From assembly GCA_022819745.1 (NCBI GenBank), contig JAJEGS010000023.1, positions 6,923 through 70,922 of the forward strand: a DNA stretch of 64,000 bases. Direction: 5' to 3'. The notes below the pieces were generated by a model. That model ran no database searches. It saw nothing but the letters and a program-made list of their open reading frames with translations, and had not been told where the DNA came from. This stretch comes from Candidatus Latescibacterota bacterium. Lineage in GTDB: Bacteria > Latescibacterota > UBA2968 > UBA8231. This document shows positions 42,538-51,102 of this stretch, piece after piece (the first letter of the stretch is position 1; the number at the start of each line of letters is the position of its first letter). A program made the translations under genes and the position numbers.

Positions 42538-44019
42538 TTAGAGGACCTGCTGGTCGGTCGGGGTGGGAACGATGTCGTGGATTTGGCTGTCCATCAGCGC
42601 GGTGGACGACTGCATTTCGAGCACGGCCTTTTCGTGCAGTTCGTCGATGGTGCGGCAACCGGCCGTGGCCAAGGTGGCGCGCAGCATCTGGATGCGGATC
42701 GGCAATTTGTCGTGAATCGAGCCGATGTGGGGGACGTAGCCGGCGATGCCCTCCTCGAAGAAGTTGTCTCGCGTCTGTGCATAGCGGCGCATGTTGTGGG
42801 CGCGCAGCGAACCTTCCATCCAGTACTCTTTGACGATGTCGCCGGCCGCGGTGCGCACGAGGTTGCCTTGGCTTTCGGTGTAGCCGGCGAAGAAGCTCCC
42901 CATCATCACGGCGTTGGCACCCAAGGCCATGGCCACGGCGATCTCGGCCGGACCCGAAATGCCGCCGTCGGCGATGATGGGCAAGTAGGTGTTGCAGTCC
43001 TGCTGCCATTGGTTGCGCGCCGCGTTGATTTCCATCAAGGCCGTGCCTTGGCCGCGGCCGGTGGCCTTGACTTCCTGCGTAATGCAACCCGAGGCGATTC
43101 CCATGCCGACTTTGATGGCGTCAGCGCCGGCCTCGGCCAAGAAGCGAAATCCCTCAGCCGTGACGACATTGCCGCCGATGACCGGGGCGTCGGTGCGCTC
43201 CTTGAGGAATTGAATCATCTGCCGCTGGTATTCAGTGTGGCCGTCGGAGGCGTCGATGACTAGCACGTCCGCTTCTTGCGCGATGAGGGCTTCGGCCCGC
43301 TCGCGGTCCTCCGGGTGGGTGGAGACGGCTGCGCCGATGAGTAGGCGCTTCTTTTCGTCGATGGATTCGTTGGGGTGCCGCAGGTGCTTGTCGAGGTCCT
43401 TTTTGAAGACCACTGCTTGCAGGACGCCCCCTTTGGATAGAATGGGCAGGAAGCCGCGGCCGTAGCGGATCATCAGCTCGTTGGCGGCCTTGAGGTCGCT
43501 TATTTCGCGACCGGCCTGCACGTCGGTTTTCATGCGGGAGGCCACTTGGCAGTCGAGGTCGCGGCGCTCGTCGAAGTCCTTGTCGGTGAGGATGCCGAGG
43601 AGCTGGTCGTGGAACTGGCCGCTGGTGGTGACTGGAAAGGTCGTATAGCCAGTGCGGTGAATGATCTCTACTACCTCGGCGATGGGTTGCTCGGGAGACA
43701 AGGTGAGAATATCGGTCTGAAAACCGGCCTTGAAGCGCTTGACTTGGCCGACCTTGGCGCACTGCTCGTCAATGGGCTGGCTGACGGGCAGGATACCGAT
43801 GCCGCCTAGCTGGGCCAAGGCAATGGCCATCTCGCCGCCGGTTACGGCCTGCATGGCGGCGCTGAGGAAGGGCACGTGCAGGTAGAGAAAGTCGTCCCCC
43901 TTGCGGCAGAGCCGGGTTTTGAGCGACGTGTTTGGGGCGTTGCCGTCGGCGGGCGTGTACCCAGGCAGAATGCGAAATTCTTTGAGGCTGTGCGAAGGGG
44001 TGCTCAGGACTTGGGCCAT
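42538..44019 (-). CDS. guaB: IMP dehydrogenase
   Basis: 493 residues. (beta/alpha)8 barrel with an inserted CBS pair (TLSPEQPIAEVVEIIHRTGY, then VFKKDLD). The substrate loop reads GMGIASGCITQEVKATGRGQGTAL: the catalytic Cys is present, and the CIT-x-x-x-K-x-x-GRGQ form resembles the variant found in some bacteria and kinetoplastids rather than the E. coli GSICTTR loop. It converts IMP to XMP, the first step of guanine nucleotide synthesis. Divergent from the YtxH gene; followed closely by the phosphonate cluster. Confidence 0.92.
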   Translation of the reverse strand: MAQVLSTPSHSLKEFRILPGYTPADGNAPNTSLKTRLCRKGDDFLYLHVPFLSAAMQAVTGGEMAIALAQLGGIGILPVSQPIDEQCAKVGQVKRFKAGFQTDILTLSPEQPIAEVVEIIHRTGYTTFPVTTSGQFHDQLLGILTDKDFDERRDLDCQVASRMKTDVQAGREISDLKAANELMIRYGRGFLPILSKGGVLQAVVFKKDLDKHLRHPNESIDEKKRLLIGAAVSTHPEDRERAEALIAQEADVLVIDASDGHTEYQRQMIQFLKERTDAPVIGGNVVTAEGFRFLAEAGADAIKVGMGIASGCITQEVKATGRGQGTALMEINAARNQWQQDCNTYLPIIADGGISGPAEIAVAMALGANAVMMGSFFAGYTESQGNLVRTAAGDIVKEYWMEGSLRAHNMRRYAQTRDNFFEEGIAGYVPHIGSIHDKLPIRIQMLRATLATAGCRTIDELHEKAVLEMQSSTALMDSQIHDIVPTPTDQQVL

Positions 44020-44158
44020 GGAAGTCCTCTCAGCGTTGGCAGGGGGGAAGAGGGAAGGATTTAGCCTTAGAGTATAAAAATAGCATTGGTTTTATTCAAC
44101 CCACTTTATTTTCTTTAATAGATAGCAATCACATCCATTAAGCTAAAGGAGCTTTGTT

Positions 44159-44410
44159 ATGTTCTACGAAAAAATCTATCCGAGGAACAACCATTCGACC
44201 GACGGCATGACGTGTCTGTTGGCCGGTTTTGTGGCTGGCGTTGCGGTCGGCGCGGCCGTGGGTGTGTTACTGGCCCCGAACAAGGGCGAGGACACCCGAC
44301 GCTTGATCAAGGACCAAGCCGAAGAAACGCGCGACCAAGTGGTGAAGGCTGTGAACGGGGTGACGGCGCGGTTCGAAAAGAAAGCCCCACAGGAAGAAGA
44401 GGCGGCCTAA
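44159..44410 (+). CDS. YtxH-domain small membrane protein
   Basis: 83 residues. One transmembrane segment (CLLAGFVAGVAVGAAVGVLLAP, about 19-40) with the YtxH signature LLAPNKGEDTRR, then a charged helix (IKDQAEETRDQVVKAVNGVT). YtxH proteins are often stress-induced in Firmicutes, but function is unknown. AAAGGAG precedes the ATG. Its stop overlaps the convergent ABC gene stop by four bases. Confidence 0.8.
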   Translation: MFYEKIYPRNNHSTDGMTCLLAGFVAGVAVGAAVGVLLAPNKGEDTRRLIKDQAEETRDQVVKAVNGVTARFEKKAPQEEEAA

Positions 44411-46239
44411 GAGCGGCCGTAGTTGAGGCGGTAGAGGCGCGCGTAGATGCCGTCTTGGAGCAGTAGTTCCTCGTGGCGGCCTCGCTCGCGCACCTCGCCG
44501 CGGTGCATAACCAAGATCTGGTCGGCGTTGCGGATGGTGGAGAGGCGGTGGGCGATGACGATGGAGGTGCGCTCGCTCATCAGCTTGGCAATGGCGTCTT
44601 GGATGAGCAATTCGGTCTCGGTGTCGATGCTGGAGGTGGCTTCGTCGAGGACGAGGATTTCCGGGTCGAAGGCTAGGGCGCGGGCAAAGGCCAACAACTG
44701 GCGCTGGCCGGCCGACAAGGTTGAGCCGCCTTCGGCCACGGCGTGGGCGTAGCCTTGGGGAAGGCGTTCGATAAAGGGCGCGGCGTTGACATAGCGGGCT
44801 GCGCGCTCGACTTGGGCGTCGTCGATGGCGTCGTCGCCGAGGCGGATATTGCCGCTGACACTCCCTGAAAATAAGAAGACCTCCTGCTGGACGATGCTGA
44901 TGCGGCGGCGCAATTCGGCCGCGTGCCACTGACGCACGTCGCGGCCATCGACGAGGATTTCCCCGCGCTGGATGTCGTAGAAACGGCAGAGGAGGCTGAC
45001 GATGGTGGTCTTGCCCGAGCCGGTGGCTCCGACCAGCGCCATACTCTGCCCGGCCTGTAGTTCAAATGAGACATCCTTGAGAATCCAGTCTTCGGCTGCT
45101 GGATCGTACTTGAAGAACACGTTGCGGAACTCAATTGCGCCGCCGCGGCTGGCTACGGGCAGCTTGCGTCGCGGCTTCGACGACTCGACTGAGCTCGCCG
45201 AAGCCCTGAGCTCAGTCGAAGGTCCGCCGACGGGTTCGCTGGGGACGGCCAACATCTCGAAGATGCGCTCGGACGCGGCCATGGCGCTCTGCAGCAGGGC
45301 ATAGCGGTCGGAGATGTCCATGATCGGGCGGAAGAAGCGGCGGATGTACTGGAGAAAGGCCACCAACACCCCCAGCTCAATGCGGTCGTCAATCACGTCC
45401 GAGGCCCCGTACCACAGCACCAGCGCCATGCCGACCGTGCCGAGTAATTCGGTGAGGGGAAAGAAAACGGCAAAGCAGTGGATTTCGCGGTCCTCGGCGT
45501 GGCGGTAGGGCAGGTGCTCGGCGTCGAAGTCGCGCAAATTGCGTTGCTGGCGGTTAAAAAGCTGCACCACCTCCATGCCGGTAATGTTCTCCTGCAAATA
45601 GGCATTGAGCCGCGCCAAGCGCGTGCGCAACTCGCGATAGGCGCGCATGGCGAGGCCCTGCAGGTAGAAGGTCGAGACGGCGATGATCGGGACCACTGTG
45701 CAGCAGATCAGGGCGAGCTCAAGGTCGATATAGGCCATGAAGCCGACGATGGCCAGCAGGGTGAACAGGTCCATAAAGACCGAGACGATGCCCTCGCTGA
45801 AAAACTCGTTGAGGGCATCGATGTCGTTGGTGGCGCGGGTCATAATTCGGCCCAGCGGCGTGCGGTCGAAGTAGCGCAGCGGCAGCTTTTGCAGGTGGGC
45901 AAATAGGTCGCGGCGCATGTCGTACATGACGCGCTGACCGATCATGCCGGTGACCAAGGTCTGGGCGTATTGGGCGCCGTACTGCACGGCAACGCTGCCA
46001 AAGAAGGCCGCGATCATCCACCGCAATCCCGCCCAATCGCCGACGGCGATGTGGTCGTCAACCGCTACCTGCGTGATATAGGGCCCGACCTGGCCGAAGC
46101 CGGCGGCGAGGGCAATGGTGCCAAAGGCGAGGATCACGTGCCCGCGGTGGGGCTTGAGATACCCCAACAGTTGCAGCGTTAGCCCCAAATTGAAGGCGCG
46201 TTCTTGGATTTCTTCTTCTTTGTTGAGTTCGGTGCTCAC
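44407..46239 (-). CDS. ABC exporter subunit with canonical ATPase site
   Basis: 610 residues: about six transmembrane segments (30-310) and an ATPase domain with Walker A GATGSGKTT, signature LSAGQRQLL and Walker B ILVLDEATSSID with catalytic Glu. The linker between domains carries an extra ~20-residue Ser/Glu-rich stretch (STELRASASSVESS) encoded by a palindromic repeat at 45175-45221. Overlaps its partner by ATGA, so the two form a heterodimeric exporter (YheIH/BmrCD or TM287/288 type). Confidence 0.88.
   Translation of the reverse strand: MSTELNKEEEIQERAFNLGLTLQLLGYLKPHRGHVILAFGTIALAAGFGQVGPYITQVAVDDHIAVGDWAGLRWMIAAFFGSVAVQYGAQYAQTLVTGMIGQRVMYDMRRDLFAHLQKLPLRYFDRTPLGRIMTRATNDIDALNEFFSEGIVSVFMDLFTLLAIVGFMAYIDLELALICCTVVPIIAVSTFYLQGLAMRAYRELRTRLARLNAYLQENITGMEVVQLFNRQQRNLRDFDAEHLPYRHAEDREIHCFAVFFPLTELLGTVGMALVLWYGASDVIDDRIELGVLVAFLQYIRRFFRPIMDISDRYALLQSAMAASERIFEMLAVPSEPVGGPSTELRASASSVESSKPRRKLPVASRGGAIEFRNVFFKYDPAAEDWILKDVSFELQAGQSMALVGATGSGKTTIVSLLCRFYDIQRGEILVDGRDVRQWHAAELRRRISIVQQEVFLFSGSVSGNIRLGDDAIDDAQVERAARYVNAAPFIERLPQGYAHAVAEGGSTLSAGQRQLLAFARALAFDPEILVLDEATSSIDTETELLIQDAIAKLMSERTSIVIAHRLSTIRNADQILVMHRGEVRERGRHEELLLQDGIYARLYRLNYGRS
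45175..45221. repeat. Palindromic element inserted in frame in an ABC transporter gene
   Basis: TCGACTGAGCTC at 45185-45196 and GAGCTCAGTCGA at 45208-45219 form a perfect 12-bp inverted repeat. 45181-45203 is the exact reverse complement of 47021-47043. The insertion lies between the membrane and ATPase domains and does not shift the frame. Confidence 0.75.
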
Positions 46240-48020
46240 AGCGTTTCTAGCTCGGCGCGAAGCTGCTGGTGCTGGTACAACTCGGCGTAGAAGCCGCCGC
46301 TGTTGACCAACTCGGCGTGGGTGCCTAGTTCGGCGATGCGACCGTCTTCGAGCACGGCGATGCGGTCGGCGTGGCGCAGGGTCGAGATGCGGTGGGCGAT
46401 GATGAGGGTGGTGCGGCCCTGCATGAGGGCGTGCAAATGGTCGAGGATCGCTTCTTCGGTGTGGGTATCTACCGCGGAGAGCGCATCGTCGAGGATGAGG
46501 ATCTGCGGTCGGCGAATGAGCGCGCGGGCCAAGGTCGCGCGTTGCTTCTGGCCGCCGGACAGGGTGACGCCTCGTTCACCGATGAGGGTGTCGAAGCCCT
46601 CGTCGAACTGGTCGATGTCCTTTTTGAGCTGGGCCTCTTCGGCCACAGCGTGGATCTGGGCTTCGGCGGCCGAGTCCGCGCCGTAGGCGAGGTTGGCGCT
46701 GAGGGTATTGGAAAACAGAAAGGGATTTTGCGGGACGTAGCCGATGGCGTCGCGCAAAGTCGCTAGGGGCCATTCCTCGATTGGCACCCCGTCGATGAGG
46801 AGCTGGCTTGGCCCGGCTTGGATCAAGCGCGGCACGAGGCGCGCCAAGGTGGTTTTGCCCGAGCCGACGCGGCCGATGATGCCGAGGGTCGTGCCTTGGG
46901 GAATTTCGAGATCAATCTGATGCAGGACTTGCTCTTCGCCGTAGGAAAAGCTGAGCTTGCGGAAGGCGATGTGCCCGGCGATTGGGCGCGGATTGGCTGG
47001 GGGCAGGCTTCGACCTGAGACTTCGGCGAGCTCAGTCGAGTCGCTCAGCCGAAGGGCGTGGTCTTGGATCTCAGGCTCGACGGCGAGGATTTCGTTGATG
47101 CGCTGCATGGACACGAGGGCGCGCTGAGCGCGGTCGATGACCCAGCCGATGTACATGATCGGGCGGATGAGTTGGGTCAGGTAGGCGTTGAAGGCCACGA
47201 AGGCCCCTAGGCTGAGTTCGCCGTCGATGACTGCGCGCCCGCCCAGCCACAAATTTAGTCCCAAGCAGAGCGAGGCGATGACATAGGACAGCGGTCGGTA
47301 GTTGGCGCGGGTGCGAATATAGGCGCGGTTTTTTTCGAGGTACGCCAAGTTGAGTTGGTCGAACGCGGCGTTTTGCGCGGGCTCTTGGGTGTACGCCTTG
47401 ACCACGCGGATACCGGAGAGGTTTTCTTGGATGAAGGTGCTGATGCGGCCGAAGTAATCTTGGATGGCCTTGTAGCGGGTGTTGATGACTGCGGCGATGC
47501 GGATCATCACGACGCTAAAAAGCGGCATGGGTATCAGCACCAGTAGAGCCAACTTCCAGTCGAGCAAGCACATGCAGGCGAGGGTGAAGGTCAGACCCAA
47601 GGCCGTATCGACGATGCCGCGGACGCCATAGATCCAAAAGAGATGCACCGAGTGCAGATCGTTGGTCGCCCGCGCCATGAGGTCACCGGTGCGACGCTGC
47701 TGGTAGTACGACAGCGGCAGCTTGAGTAGGTGAGCGAAATACGCGACGCGGATGTCGTATTCGATGCGATTGGCGGCGCGGCCTAAGAATATCCGCATGG
47801 CGTAGCCACACAGGGCCACGCCCAAGGCGTAGGCGAGGATGTAGAAGACGTAGGTTGCTATTTCCTTGGAGGCCGTGTCCGGCGCGGAGACCGCATCGAC
47901 GGCATCGCCCACCAGCAGCGGGATGCGCGCGGTCGCCGCTTGCCCCAGCCCAATGCAGAGCGCACCGAGCAGGATGTGACTTCGATAGGGACGGACGTAT
48001 TGGGAAAACGGACCAAACAT
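46236..48020 (-). CDS. ABC exporter subunit with degenerate ATPase site
   Basis: 594 residues. Transmembrane domain (residues ~10-310) then ATPase domain with Walker A GRVGSGKTT, signature LSGGQKQRA and Walker B ILILDDALSAVD: Asp stands where the catalytic Glu should be. That is the degenerate half-site of asymmetric exporters, to be paired with the canonical subunit at 44407. The same palindromic repeat family is inserted in the linker (47008-47054, giving SDSTELAEVSGRS). Start overlaps the rdgB stop (TAATG). Confidence 0.88.
   Translation of the reverse strand: MFGPFSQYVRPYRSHILLGALCIGLGQAATARIPLLVGDAVDAVSAPDTASKEIATYVFYILAYALGVALCGYAMRIFLGRAANRIEYDIRVAYFAHLLKLPLSYYQQRRTGDLMARATNDLHSVHLFWIYGVRGIVDTALGLTFTLACMCLLDWKLALLVLIPMPLFSVVMIRIAAVINTRYKAIQDYFGRISTFIQENLSGIRVVKAYTQEPAQNAAFDQLNLAYLEKNRAYIRTRANYRPLSYVIASLCLGLNLWLGGRAVIDGELSLGAFVAFNAYLTQLIRPIMYIGWVIDRAQRALVSMQRINEILAVEPEIQDHALRLSDSTELAEVSGRSLPPANPRPIAGHIAFRKLSFSYGEEQVLHQIDLEIPQGTTLGIIGRVGSGKTTLARLVPRLIQAGPSQLLIDGVPIEEWPLATLRDAIGYVPQNPFLFSNTLSANLAYGADSAAEAQIHAVAEEAQLKKDIDQFDEGFDTLIGERGVTLSGGQKQRATLARALIRRPQILILDDALSAVDTHTEEAILDHLHALMQGRTTLIIAHRISTLRHADRIAVLEDGRIAELGTHAELVNSGGFYAELYQHQQLRAELETL
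47008..47054. repeat. Second palindromic element inserted in an ABC transporter gene
   Basis: Begins CTTCGACCTGAG and ends CTCAGCCGAAG. 47021-47043 is the exact reverse complement of 45181-45203. It occupies the equivalent linker position in the partner gene and keeps the frame. Confidence 0.75.
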
Positions 48021-48628
48021 TAGCGGGCGAGGGCTAGCTCGGGAAAGGTGCTAGCGAGGAGCGGGCGCATGGCTGATAGTGCCTCGGCGCGGTGACTGAG
48101 GCGATTTTTTACCTGTGGGTCGAGCTGGGCCATGGTCTTGGCGTGGGCGGGAACAAAAAAGACCGGATCGTAGCCAAAGCCGTTGGTGCCGGCAGGGGCA
48201 GGGGCGATCCGCCCTTCACACGTGCCTTCGGCGCGGCACTGGCGGCCATCGGGACTTACTGCGCAAAGGACGCAGCGGAACCTAGCACGGCGCTGCGCTG
48301 GCTCGGGATAGGGCGCGAGCTGGGTGAGTAAGAGCTGGCAGCGGCCGGCGTCGTCGAGGTCGGGGCCGCCGTAGCGAGCCGAGTAAATCCCGGGCGCGCC
48401 GCCGAGGGCATCGACCTCGAGCCCAGAGTCGTCGGCAAGGGCGATCTGGCCGCTGGCTGCGGCATAGGCGCGGGCCTTGAGTTGGGCGTTGGCGGCAAAG
48501 GTCTGGCCGCTTTCCTCGACGTCGAGTTCAAGGCCCAACGCGGCTGGCGCGACGACCGCGATATCGGCGAGTAGGGCGCGGACTTCGCGCAGCTTGCCGG
48601 CGTTGTTCGAGGCCAGAAGCAGCGCCAT
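48020..48628 (-). CDS. rdgB: XTP/dITP (non-canonical purine NTP) pyrophosphatase
   Basis: 202 residues, usual HAM1/RdgB length. The start LLLASNNAGKLREV supplies the triphosphate loop; ALADDSGLEVDALGGAPGIYSARY, then GTNGFGYDPVFFVP and LSHRAEAL complete the family pattern. It hydrolyses ITP, XTP and dITP to the monophosphates to keep deaminated purines out of nucleic acid. First in a minus-strand run with the ABC exporter pair; 5 bases downstream of the TPR gene stop. Confidence 0.92.
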   Translation of the reverse strand: MALLLASNNAGKLREVRALLADIAVVAPAALGLELDVEESGQTFAANAQLKARAYAAASGQIALADDSGLEVDALGGAPGIYSARYGGPDLDDAGRCQLLLTQLAPYPEPAQRRARFRCVLCAVSPDGRQCRAEGTCEGRIAPAPAGTNGFGYDPVFFVPAHAKTMAQLDPQVKNRLSHRAEALSAMRPLLASTFPELALAR

Positions 48629-48633
48629 TGCGG

Positions 48634-49692
48634 CTATTGGGGCTGCTCGTCAAGCTCTGCGAGTTTGCTCGCCGCGTAGTCTTTGAAGCGGCTGTCTTTG
48701 ACTGCTTGGTTGTACCAGCGCCGCGCCTCCTGTCGTTGGCCGAGCTGAAAATGCGCGTCGCCCAGCAGCGCTTCGGCGGCTGGGTAGTCGTCCTGGCAAC
48801 TGGTGGCGCGCCGACCGAACTCAATGGCTTGGCGAAAATTGCCCATGCCGTAGTGGGCCTCGCTGAGCCGGTAATGCGTCTCGCAGTAGTCTTTGTCTAG
48901 ATCGGCTGCCTTGTTTAGCGGGGCAATGGCCTCGTGGAAACGGCCGAGCTGGTTGAGCGCAATGCCGAGCAAGCGCTGCCCTTCGGCGTACGTGTCGTCG
49001 ATCTTTAGGGCGTTTTGCAAAAGCGGCACGACGCTCTCTATATCTTGGGTATCGAACTTCAACCGCGCCAAGTCGCCGTACGATTCCATGTACGTGGGGT
49101 CGGCCTCAATGGAACGCTCGTAGGTGACAATGGCTTTGCCGTAGTCGCGGCTGAGGCGCTGGATGTCGCCGAGGGCATTGTAGGGTCTGGCGTCGGTGGG
49201 ATCGGCTGCGATGGACTCGGCAAAGGCCACTTTGGCCTTGTCTTTTTCGTGCAAGCCACTGTGGGCAAGGCCCATGACGTAGAGGGATTGGGCGCTTTGC
49301 GGGCCGTAGTCGCGCGCTTTGTTAAAATAGTCGATAACCTCGCGGTATTTCTTTTGCCGAAAGCTGTTGAGAGCAGCCTTTTGATAGAGTTGGCCCAGGG
49401 CCTTAGCGGACTGCTCTGGCTTGGTGCCGAGGGCATGGGATGCGGCAAAACTATTGATGGCTTTGTCGTACTCGTTGAGGGCCTTGTAGGAAATGCCGAG
49501 GACGTAGTGGGCATTCCCGTAGGAGGCATCGGCCGCCACGGCCTTTTCTAGCTCGATGACGGCGTTGCGAAAGCTGCCCTTTTTGACCAAGTCGTAGCCC
49601 GCGCGAAAGTAGTCGAGGGCTTCGGGCGACTGGGCGAGGGCGGGTGCGCTCAAAAGCGCGAGCGCGAGACTGAGCAAGCGGCAGTACTGCAA
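48634..49692 (-). CDS. Secreted TPR-repeat protein
   Basis: 352 residues. The N-terminus LQYCRLLSLALALLSAPALAQ is a Sec signal peptide with an Ala-x-Ala-type site. The rest is about eight tetratricopeptide repeats (LEKAVAADASYGNAHYVLG, YERSIEADPTYMESYGDLA), a protein-binding scaffold probably outside the cytoplasm. Start choice: an ATG at 49716 is in frame, but its reading runs through a perfect GGAGGA ribosome site, which instead serves the TTG at 49692, seven bases on. Upstream lies a selenoprotein gene on the same strand. Confidence 0.82.
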   Translation of the reverse strand: MQYCRLLSLALALLSAPALAQSPEALDYFRAGYDLVKKGSFRNAVIELEKAVAADASYGNAHYVLGISYKALNEYDKAINSFAASHALGTKPEQSAKALGQLYQKAALNSFRQKKYREVIDYFNKARDYGPQSAQSLYVMGLAHSGLHEKDKAKVAFAESIAADPTDARPYNALGDIQRLSRDYGKAIVTYERSIEADPTYMESYGDLARLKFDTQDIESVVPLLQNALKIDDTYAEGQRLLGIALNQLGRFHEAIAPLNKAADLDKDYCETHYRLSEAHYGMGNFRQAIEFGRRATSCQDDYPAAEALLGDAHFQLGQRQEARRWYNQAVKDSRFKDYAASKLAELDEQPQ

Positions 49693-49737
49693 AGCGGATC
49701 CTCCTATACAAAACATGTGTAAAAGGCGTGGACGGGC

Positions 49738-49971
49738 TTAGCGGCGGGCGTCGAGTCGGGCCTTGACTTCGCCGTCGTCGGGAAAGCGGCCTTCTTGCAG
49801 CTTGGAAAAGATCAGTTCGCCATTGAGGCTGACTTCAAACCGCCCTCGGTCTGAGGGCACTAGCGAGAAGGCGGCGATGTCGGTCTTGTAGGCGACGAGT
49901 AGCTGTTCCGCCAAACTGGCGGCTCTGGTTTCGTAGCCTCAAGCAGAGCAGTAAATGAGTTCCAAGTTCAC
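49738..49971 (-). CDS. SelW/Rdx-family selenoprotein with in-frame UGA
   Basis: 77 residues if the TGA at 49939-49941 is selenocysteine: N-terminus (GTG) MNLELIYCSA-U11-GYETRAASLAEQL, with C8-x-x-U11 as the redox motif, then a thioredoxin-like remainder ending in a short charged tail. Without recoding only ten residues would be made. AAGGAGG lies 7 bases before the GTG, and the frame beyond the TGA is open to the TAA at 49738. An SECIS-like hairpin lies at 49908-49922. The Rdx/SelW family binds and reduces thiols or peroxides. SelD in the same window supports Sec use. Confidence 0.82.
49908..49922 (-). other. Bacterial SECIS-like hairpin of the SelW-family gene
   Basis: CCGCC AGTTT GGCGG forms a perfect 5-bp stem starting 17 bases after the UGA. 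The loop has G in its second position, as in the bacterial SECIS consensus recognised by SelB. Confidence 0.65.
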
Positions 49972-50166
49972 GGGAAACCTCCTTGGGAATAGGGGTTGAA
50001 AAAGTATAAAAGTCCCTAGGCGCGTTGTCAAAAACGGCAAGTGGGTGCAGTGGACGAGGTTATAGACGGCTCTTATCTTTAATGATACATAATTAAATAA
50101 AAATCAGCCTCCGCAAATTCCTTAGACGTTTCCACCAATATCCACCTCATTGATAGAAAACGCGGT

Positions 50167-51102
50167 ATGGCGGGCACTTTGTTCGACAAGCAAAAATGTG
50201 GCAGTGCGCGGCTCGCCCTTGGGGCCTTGCTAGTGGGCGCGAGCTTGGGCCTCGCGTGTGGAGGCCCCACGCCGGAAGAGTATATTCAGCAGTTCAAAAG
50301 CCTGCAAAAAGCCGAGCGCGTCAAAGCCGCTAACCAGCTCATTCGCTTCGACGCCGACGAGGTCGTTCCCCTGCTGATTGAGGAAGCCGACTCCGGGTAC
50401 ATCCGCGTGCGGTTTGAGGTAATACAACTGTTGGGCCGCTTTAAGGACGAGCGCGCCGTGCCGCCGTTGATCGCGGCCCTAAGAGACAAGTCGCCGAGGG
50501 TGGCGGCGGCCGCGGCGTGGGCGTTGGGCGAGATCGGTGCGCCCGCCGCGCTCGCTCCGCTACTCAAGTACGCGCGCGATCCCACGGTGGAAGTGCGCCA
50601 ATACGTGCTCGGTGCGCTCGGGTCGTGCCATTCGTACGAAGCCGAGCCGGCCTTGAGCGACTCGGCTTTCCGCGTGGTGCGCCGCGCCTTGCGTGCCTCC
50701 AAGCCCAAGTGGCGGGTCGCCGCCTTGCAGAGCCTGCGCGCTTACGGGTACCGCGACGCAGTGGAAGAAGTCATTCGCATGTCAGTGGACCCCTCGAACG
50801 AAGTGCGCTATGTCGCGGTGCAGGCCCTCGGCCAGATCGGCAGCGCATCGCTCCGTCGGCCCGTCCGCAACGCCATCTACGAGGCCCTGCTGGTCGCGCT
50901 CGACGCCGACGAGCTGCAGAGCATCCGCAGCAAGGCCATGCACGCCCTCGCCGAGATGGGCGATAAGCGGGCCGTGCCGCACTTACAGCAGCTAATGCGC
51001 GAGGGCACGGAAGAAGATCAAACCGCGGCGCGGCTAGCCCTGTACAAGCTAAGCCCCGAAGTAGTAGAAGCGATGAGACAAACTGAGTTAGGAGAGAAAT
51101 GA
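50167..51102 (+). CDS. HEAT-repeat lipoprotein
   Basis: 311 residues. Signal peptide with lipobox GASLGLAC (C31). The body is a series of HEAT/PBS-lyase-type helical repeats: VVPLLIEEADSGYIRVRFEVIQLLG, PLIAALRDKSPRVAAAAAWALGEIG, EVRYVAVQALGQIG, KAMHALAEMGDKRAVPHL. A scaffold facing the periplasm is likely. Its stop overlaps the hisG start (ATGA), so it heads the his transcript although histidine synthesis has no obvious need for it. Confidence 0.83.
   Translation: MAGTLFDKQKCGSARLALGALLVGASLGLACGGPTPEEYIQQFKSLQKAERVKAANQLIRFDADEVVPLLIEEADSGYIRVRFEVIQLLGRFKDERAVPPLIAALRDKSPRVAAAAAWALGEIGAPAALAPLLKYARDPTVEVRQYVLGALGSCHSYEAEPALSDSAFRVVRRALRASKPKWRVAALQSLRAYGYRDAVEEVIRMSVDPSNEVRYVAVQALGQIGSASLRRPVRNAIYEALLVALDADELQSIRSKAMHALAEMGDKRAVPHLQQLMREGTEEDQTAARLALYKLSPEVVEAMRQTELGEK

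Noticed and set aside
44120..44135. TAGCAATC near the ytxH start as another MITE end
   Set aside because: Only one 8-base match with no inverted partner or tandem units nearby.
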